From Rutidosis leptorrhynchoides (Eukaryota > Streptophyta > Magnoliopsida > Asterales > Asteraceae): DNA of 64,000 bases. The stretch lies in the NCBI RefSeq assembly GCF_046630445.1, contig NC_092334.1, positions 109,131,001 to 109,195,000 of the forward strand, written 5' to 3'. The notes beneath the pieces were generated by a model. That model was not told the origin of the DNA and searched no databases. It worked only from the letters and a program-made list of their open reading frames with translations. Position numbers and translations under genes: made by a program. This document shows, piece by piece, positions 60,426 to 64,000 of this stretch (positions are counted from its first letter, which is position 1; each line of letters opens with the position of its first letter).

Positions 60426-62419
60426 TGATAATGCTAAAAACGAACATATATTTCATAGCATTATTCCTCAAAAAAGACAAGCTTTTAGTTGCAGTTGTCC
60501 TATTTACAAGTGATATTCGTTTAAATAATAAAAGGTGAAGACAAAAGACAGATTCGACGAATTGAAGACGCAAACGACCAAAAAGCTCAAAGGTACAAAA
60601 TACAATCAAAGAGGTTCTAATTATTGATAAGAAACGTCTCAAAATTACAAGAGTACAAGATTCAAAACGCAAAGTACAAGATATTAAATTATACGCAAGG
60701 ACGTTCAAAAATCCGGAACCGGGACCAGAGTCAACTCTCAACGCTCGACGCAACGGACTAAAAATTACAAGTCAACTATGCACATAAATATAATATAATA
60801 TTTAAATAATTACTAAAATTATTTATATATTATATTTATTTATATAATCCGTCGGCAAAACAAGAAAACAAAGTCTTGTGAGCTGGAAAAAGGGGCCATG
60901 CGATCGCATGGCCTGAAAGGCAAAAAGCCATGCGATCGCATGGTGGTAGGTGACAGGCCACATTGCTATAAATTCGCGTGTTTTGGTTCAATATCAAAAT
61001 CATATATCCATCCTCTCTATCTATATACGTAAATATATATAATTTATATTTTAATTTTAATTTTAATTTTAATTTCTAATAATAAGGGTATGTTAGCGAA
61101 TGTTGTAAGGGTGTAAATCGAAATTCTGTCCGTGTAACGCTACGCTATTTTTAATCATTGTAAGTTATGTTCAACCTTTTTAATTTAATGTCTCGTAGCT
61201 AAGTTATTATTATGCTTATTTAAAACGAAGTAATCATGATGTTGGGCTAAAAATACTAAAATTGGGTAATTGGGCTTTGTACCATAATTGGGGTTTGGAC
61301 AAAAGAACGACACTTGTGAAAATTAGACTATGGGCTATTAATGGGCTTTATATTTGTTTAACTAAATGATAGTTTGTTAATTTTAATATAAAGATTTACA
61401 ATTGGATGTCCCTATAAATAACCATATACAGTCGATCGGACACGATGGGCGGGGTATTTATATGTACGAATAATCGTTCATTTAACTGGACACGGGAATG
61501 AATTAATAGTCTCTAGAATTATTAAAACAGGGGTGAAATTATGTACAAGGACACTTGGCATAATTGATAACAGAGTATTAAAACCTTGGGTTACACGCAG
61601 TCGATATCCTGGTGTAATTATTAAACAAAGTATTAAAATCTTGTTACAGTTTAAGTCCCCAATTAGTTGGAATATTTGACTTCGGGTATAAGGATAATTT
61701 GACGAGGATACTTGCACTTTATATTTATGACTGATGGACTGTTATGGACAAAAACCAGACGGACATATTAAATAATCCAGGACAAAGGACAATTAACGCA
61801 TGGGCATAAAACTAAAATCAACACGTCAAACATCATGATTACGGAAGTTTAAATAAGCATAATTCTTTTATTTCATATTTAATTTCCTTTATTTTATATT
61901 TAATTGCACTTCTAATTATCGCACTTTTATTTATTGTTATTGTATTTAATTGCACTTTTATTTATCGTACTTTTTAATTATTGTATTTTATTTCATCGCA
62001 CTTTTATTTATCGCAATTTCATTATCGTTATTTACTTTACGCTTTAAATTAAGTCTTTTATTTATTTAATATTTTACATTAGGTTTTAACTGCGACTAAA
62101 GTTTTAAAATCGAGAAACCGGTCATTAAATGGTAAAAACCCCTTTTATAATAATAATATTACTTATATATATTTGTATTTTTATAAATTAAAACTAATAT
62201 AGCGTTAAGCTTTGTTTAAAGATTTTTCCCTGTGGAACGAACCGGACTTACTAAAAACTACACTACTGTACGATTAAGTACACTGCCTATAAGTGTTGTA
62301 GCAAGGTTTAAGTATATCCATTCTATAAATAAATAAATATCTTGTGTAAAATTGTATCGTATTTAATAGTTTTTCCTAGTAAAATATAAGATATTTCATA
62401 TACACCTCGCATAACATCA
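60426..62419 (+). mobile_element. Solo Athila LTR inserted in F gag
   Basis: 1,994 bp, TGATAATGCTAAAAACG to CATCA, plus orientation. Flanks are ATAGG (60421-60425) and ATGGG (62420-62424), a 5-bp duplication with one change. There are no internal sequences, so it is a solo LTR from LTR-LTR recombination. It has a TATA box at 60967-60973 with twin palindromes upstream. Removing it restores a CX2CX4HX4C knuckle across the junction. Confidence 0.92.
60894..60973 (+). promoter_or_regulatory. Solo Athila LTR promoter: twin palindromes plus TATA
   Basis: A perfect 20-bp palindrome GGCCATGCGATCGCATGGCC (60894-60913), then CCATGCGATCGCATGG (60928-60943), then TATAAAT at 60967. The flanks match the other Athila LTRs, but the palindrome sequence is entirely different from their CTCCGCGA type. 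Confidence 0.68.
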
Positions 62420-63595
62420 ATGGGCCACTTCATGACTAATTGCCCGAACCAAGGAAACACTAATGGGCAAAGTCGCGGAAGAGTCTTCAATATTAATGCG
62501 GCAGAAGCACAGGAAGACCCGGAGCTTGTTACGGGTATGTTTCTTATTGACGATAAATCTGCTTATGTTTTATTTGATTCGGGTGCAGATAAAAGCTATA
62601 TGAGTAGATATTTTTGTGCTAAATTAAGCGGTCCATTAACGCCTATGAATAATAAATTTTTACTCGAATTAGCAAACGGTAACTTAATGTCAGCAGATAA
62701 AATATGTCGGGATCGTGAAATTAAACTGGTTGGCGAAATATTTAAGATTAATTTGATACCAGTAGTGTTAGGGAGTTTTGATGTGATAATCGGCATGGAC
62801 TGGATGAAAAAGGAGAGAGCAGAGGTCGTATGTTACGAAAATGCGATTCACATTGTACGAGAAGAAGGAAAACCCTTAATGGTGTACGGAGAAAAGAGCA
62901 ACGCGAAGTTAAATCTTATTAGTAGATTGAAGGTGCAAAAGCTAATAAGAAAAGGTTGCTATGCCGTTATAGCACACGTCGAGAAAGTAAAATCCGAAGA
63001 AAAGAACATCAACGATGTTCCCGTCGCAAAAGAATTTCCCGATGTATTTTCGAAAAAATTACCGGGACTACCTCCACACCGATCCGTCGAATTTCAGATA
63101 GATCTTGTACCAGGAGCTGCACCGATAGCTCGTGCCCCTTACAGACTCGCACCCAATGAAATGAAGGAATTACAAAGCCAATTACAAGAAATTTTAGATC
63201 ATGGTTTCATACGACCAAGCACATCACCGTGGGGAGCTCCTGTTTTGTTTGTCAAAAAGAAGGATGGTACATTCAGATTATGTATCGACTACCGAGAGTT
63301 GAACAAGCTCACCATCAAGAACCGTTATCCACTACCGATAATCGACGATTTATTTGATCAACTGCAAGGTTCGTCGGTTTATTCGAAGATTGATTTACGT
63401 TCTGGGTATCATCAAATGCGGGTGAAGGAGGATGATATCTCAAAGACTGCTTTCAGAACACGTTACGGTCATTATGAGTTTATGGTTATGCCGTTTGGAT
63501 TGACTAACGCACCAGCTGTATTCATGGACCTCATGAACCGAGTGTGTGGACCAAGAGCACGGAGAAGAATGATCAAGAGCACGGAGAACATTTGA
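62420..63595 (+). pseudogene. Element F nucleocapsid end, protease and RT (catalytic box deleted)
   Basis: Begins inside the zinc knuckle (the ATG here is the target duplication, not a true start). Protease [13 protein letters not shown] at about residue 50, intact. RT fingers and palm [52 protein letters not shown]. Immediately after this about 50 bp are lost, removing [12 protein letters not shown] and so both catalytic Asp residues of the YxDD-equivalent box. The deletion is filled with a copied stretch from just downstream and the frame is lost. Confidence 0.85.
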
Positions 63596-63935
63596 GAATG
63601 GTGCTAGAATTGTTGAGGAAGGAAGAACTGTACGCTAAGTTTTTTTAAGTGTGCATTTTGGTTGGAAGAAGTGCAATTCCTCGGTCATATAGTGAGCAAA
63701 GAAGGCATTCAGGTGGATCCGTCAAAGATTGAAGTCATTGAAAAGTGGGAAACCCTGAAAACTCCAACGCACATACGTCAATTTTTAGGATTGGATGGTT
63801 ACTACAGAAGGTTCATCCAAGAGTTTTCCAGAGTAGCGAAACCCCTGACTCCATTAACGCATAAAGGGAAGAAGTTCAACTGGAAGGATGAGCAATAAAA
63901 TGTGTTTTAATTGTTAAAGAAAAAGTTAGCTACGG
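63596..63935 (+). pseudogene. Element F RT thumb and RNase H start, truncated
   Basis: Frameshifted remnant. From 63662, [35 protein letters not shown] and [14 protein letters not shown] are readable. A TAA follows DEQ. A T-run insertion (about 63640) shifts the frame. The sequence matches B up to AAAAGTTAGCTACGG, then stops at an LTR start. Confidence 0.8.
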
Positions 63936-64000
63936 TGTAGTGACCCGAACTTTTCCATGTTTATATATATTAATTGAGATTGATATTTACATGATTAAAT
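63936..64000 (+). repeat. Start of another A/B-family LTR (element G)
   Basis: TGTAGTGACCCGAAC, then matches the LTR start of A and B to the window edge. It begins exactly at the LTR terminus in the middle of F RNase H coding sequence. The preceding TACGG is a candidate 5-bp target duplication, which cannot be confirmed inside the window. Confidence 0.78.

Larger units (their letters stand above)
58781..63935 (+). mobile_element. Tekay/Del-like chromovirus F (outermost host element)
   Basis: Plus strand, same family as A and B by gag, pol and F-box cargo. It starts within the F-box ORF at the LTR X insertion. Gag is interrupted by a solo Athila LTR (60426-62419), and pol ends inside RNase H at 63935, where an LTR of its own family begins. 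Its 5' LTR must lie left of the window if the nested reading is right. It is the oldest and most damaged copy. Confidence 0.8.

Overview
This window is plant nuclear repeat DNA with no recognisable free-standing host gene. Every coding segment I can place belongs to an LTR retrotransposon. Two lineages dominate: Athila-like Ty3/gypsy elements (tRNA-Asp-type primer site, about 2 kb LTRs, a single-frame gag-pol and an extra 3' ORF) and Tekay/Del-like chromoviruses (tRNA-iMet-type primer site, 2.3-3.3 kb LTRs, gag-PR-RT-RNaseH-INT plus a chromodomain-like tail). The protein style and LTR sequences fit a large-genome eudicot. Asteraceae is my best guess, from general familiarity only.

Layout. The right edge (58781-63935) is an old plus-strand chromovirus, F. 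Its F-box ORF is interrupted by an unclassified LTR, X (57496-58780). X is interrupted by minus-strand Athila sequence. Athila copy 2 (right part 50727-57495, left part 6890-10913) is split by chromovirus A (10914-50726, minus strand, 5-bp target duplication GCGTT). A's gag is split by chromovirus B (18740-41435, plus strand, ATGTT). B's 3' LTR is split by chromovirus E (29738-39260, minus strand, CATCC), the youngest element, with near-identical 2,297-bp LTRs. Side insertions are a 3.84-kb solo LTR, S, in A's 5' LTR (46019-49861, ATGGT), a 1,994-bp solo Athila LTR in F's gag zinc knuckle (60426-62419, ATAGG/ATGGG), and the start of another A/B-family LTR inside F's pol (63936 to the end). Positions 1-4895 are the 5' half of Athila copy 1. 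Its 5' LTR (4896-6889) also sits where copy 2 needs its 3' LTR, so the two copies may share one LTR.

The most unusual biology is in the A/B/F chromovirus family. Between the primer-binding site and gag it carries two extra sense-strand ORFs: an acidic, Glu/Ser/Pro-rich protein of about 213 codons, and a 227-codon F-box protein with a Sel1-like middle. Both ORFs occur in A and B. F keeps the F-box tail at the same distance from gag. In B the F-box ORF is intact although gag-pol is broken several times. This looks like a host ubiquitin-ligase adaptor gene captured and propagated by a retrotransposon.

A second unusual signal is a pair of short CpG-rich palindromes placed just upstream of a TATA-like box in LTRs of unrelated families. 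Within the Athila family the palindrome sequence has been replaced as a pair. No element here is fully coding-competent. Many of the nonsense changes I could compare with a sister copy are C-to-T type.
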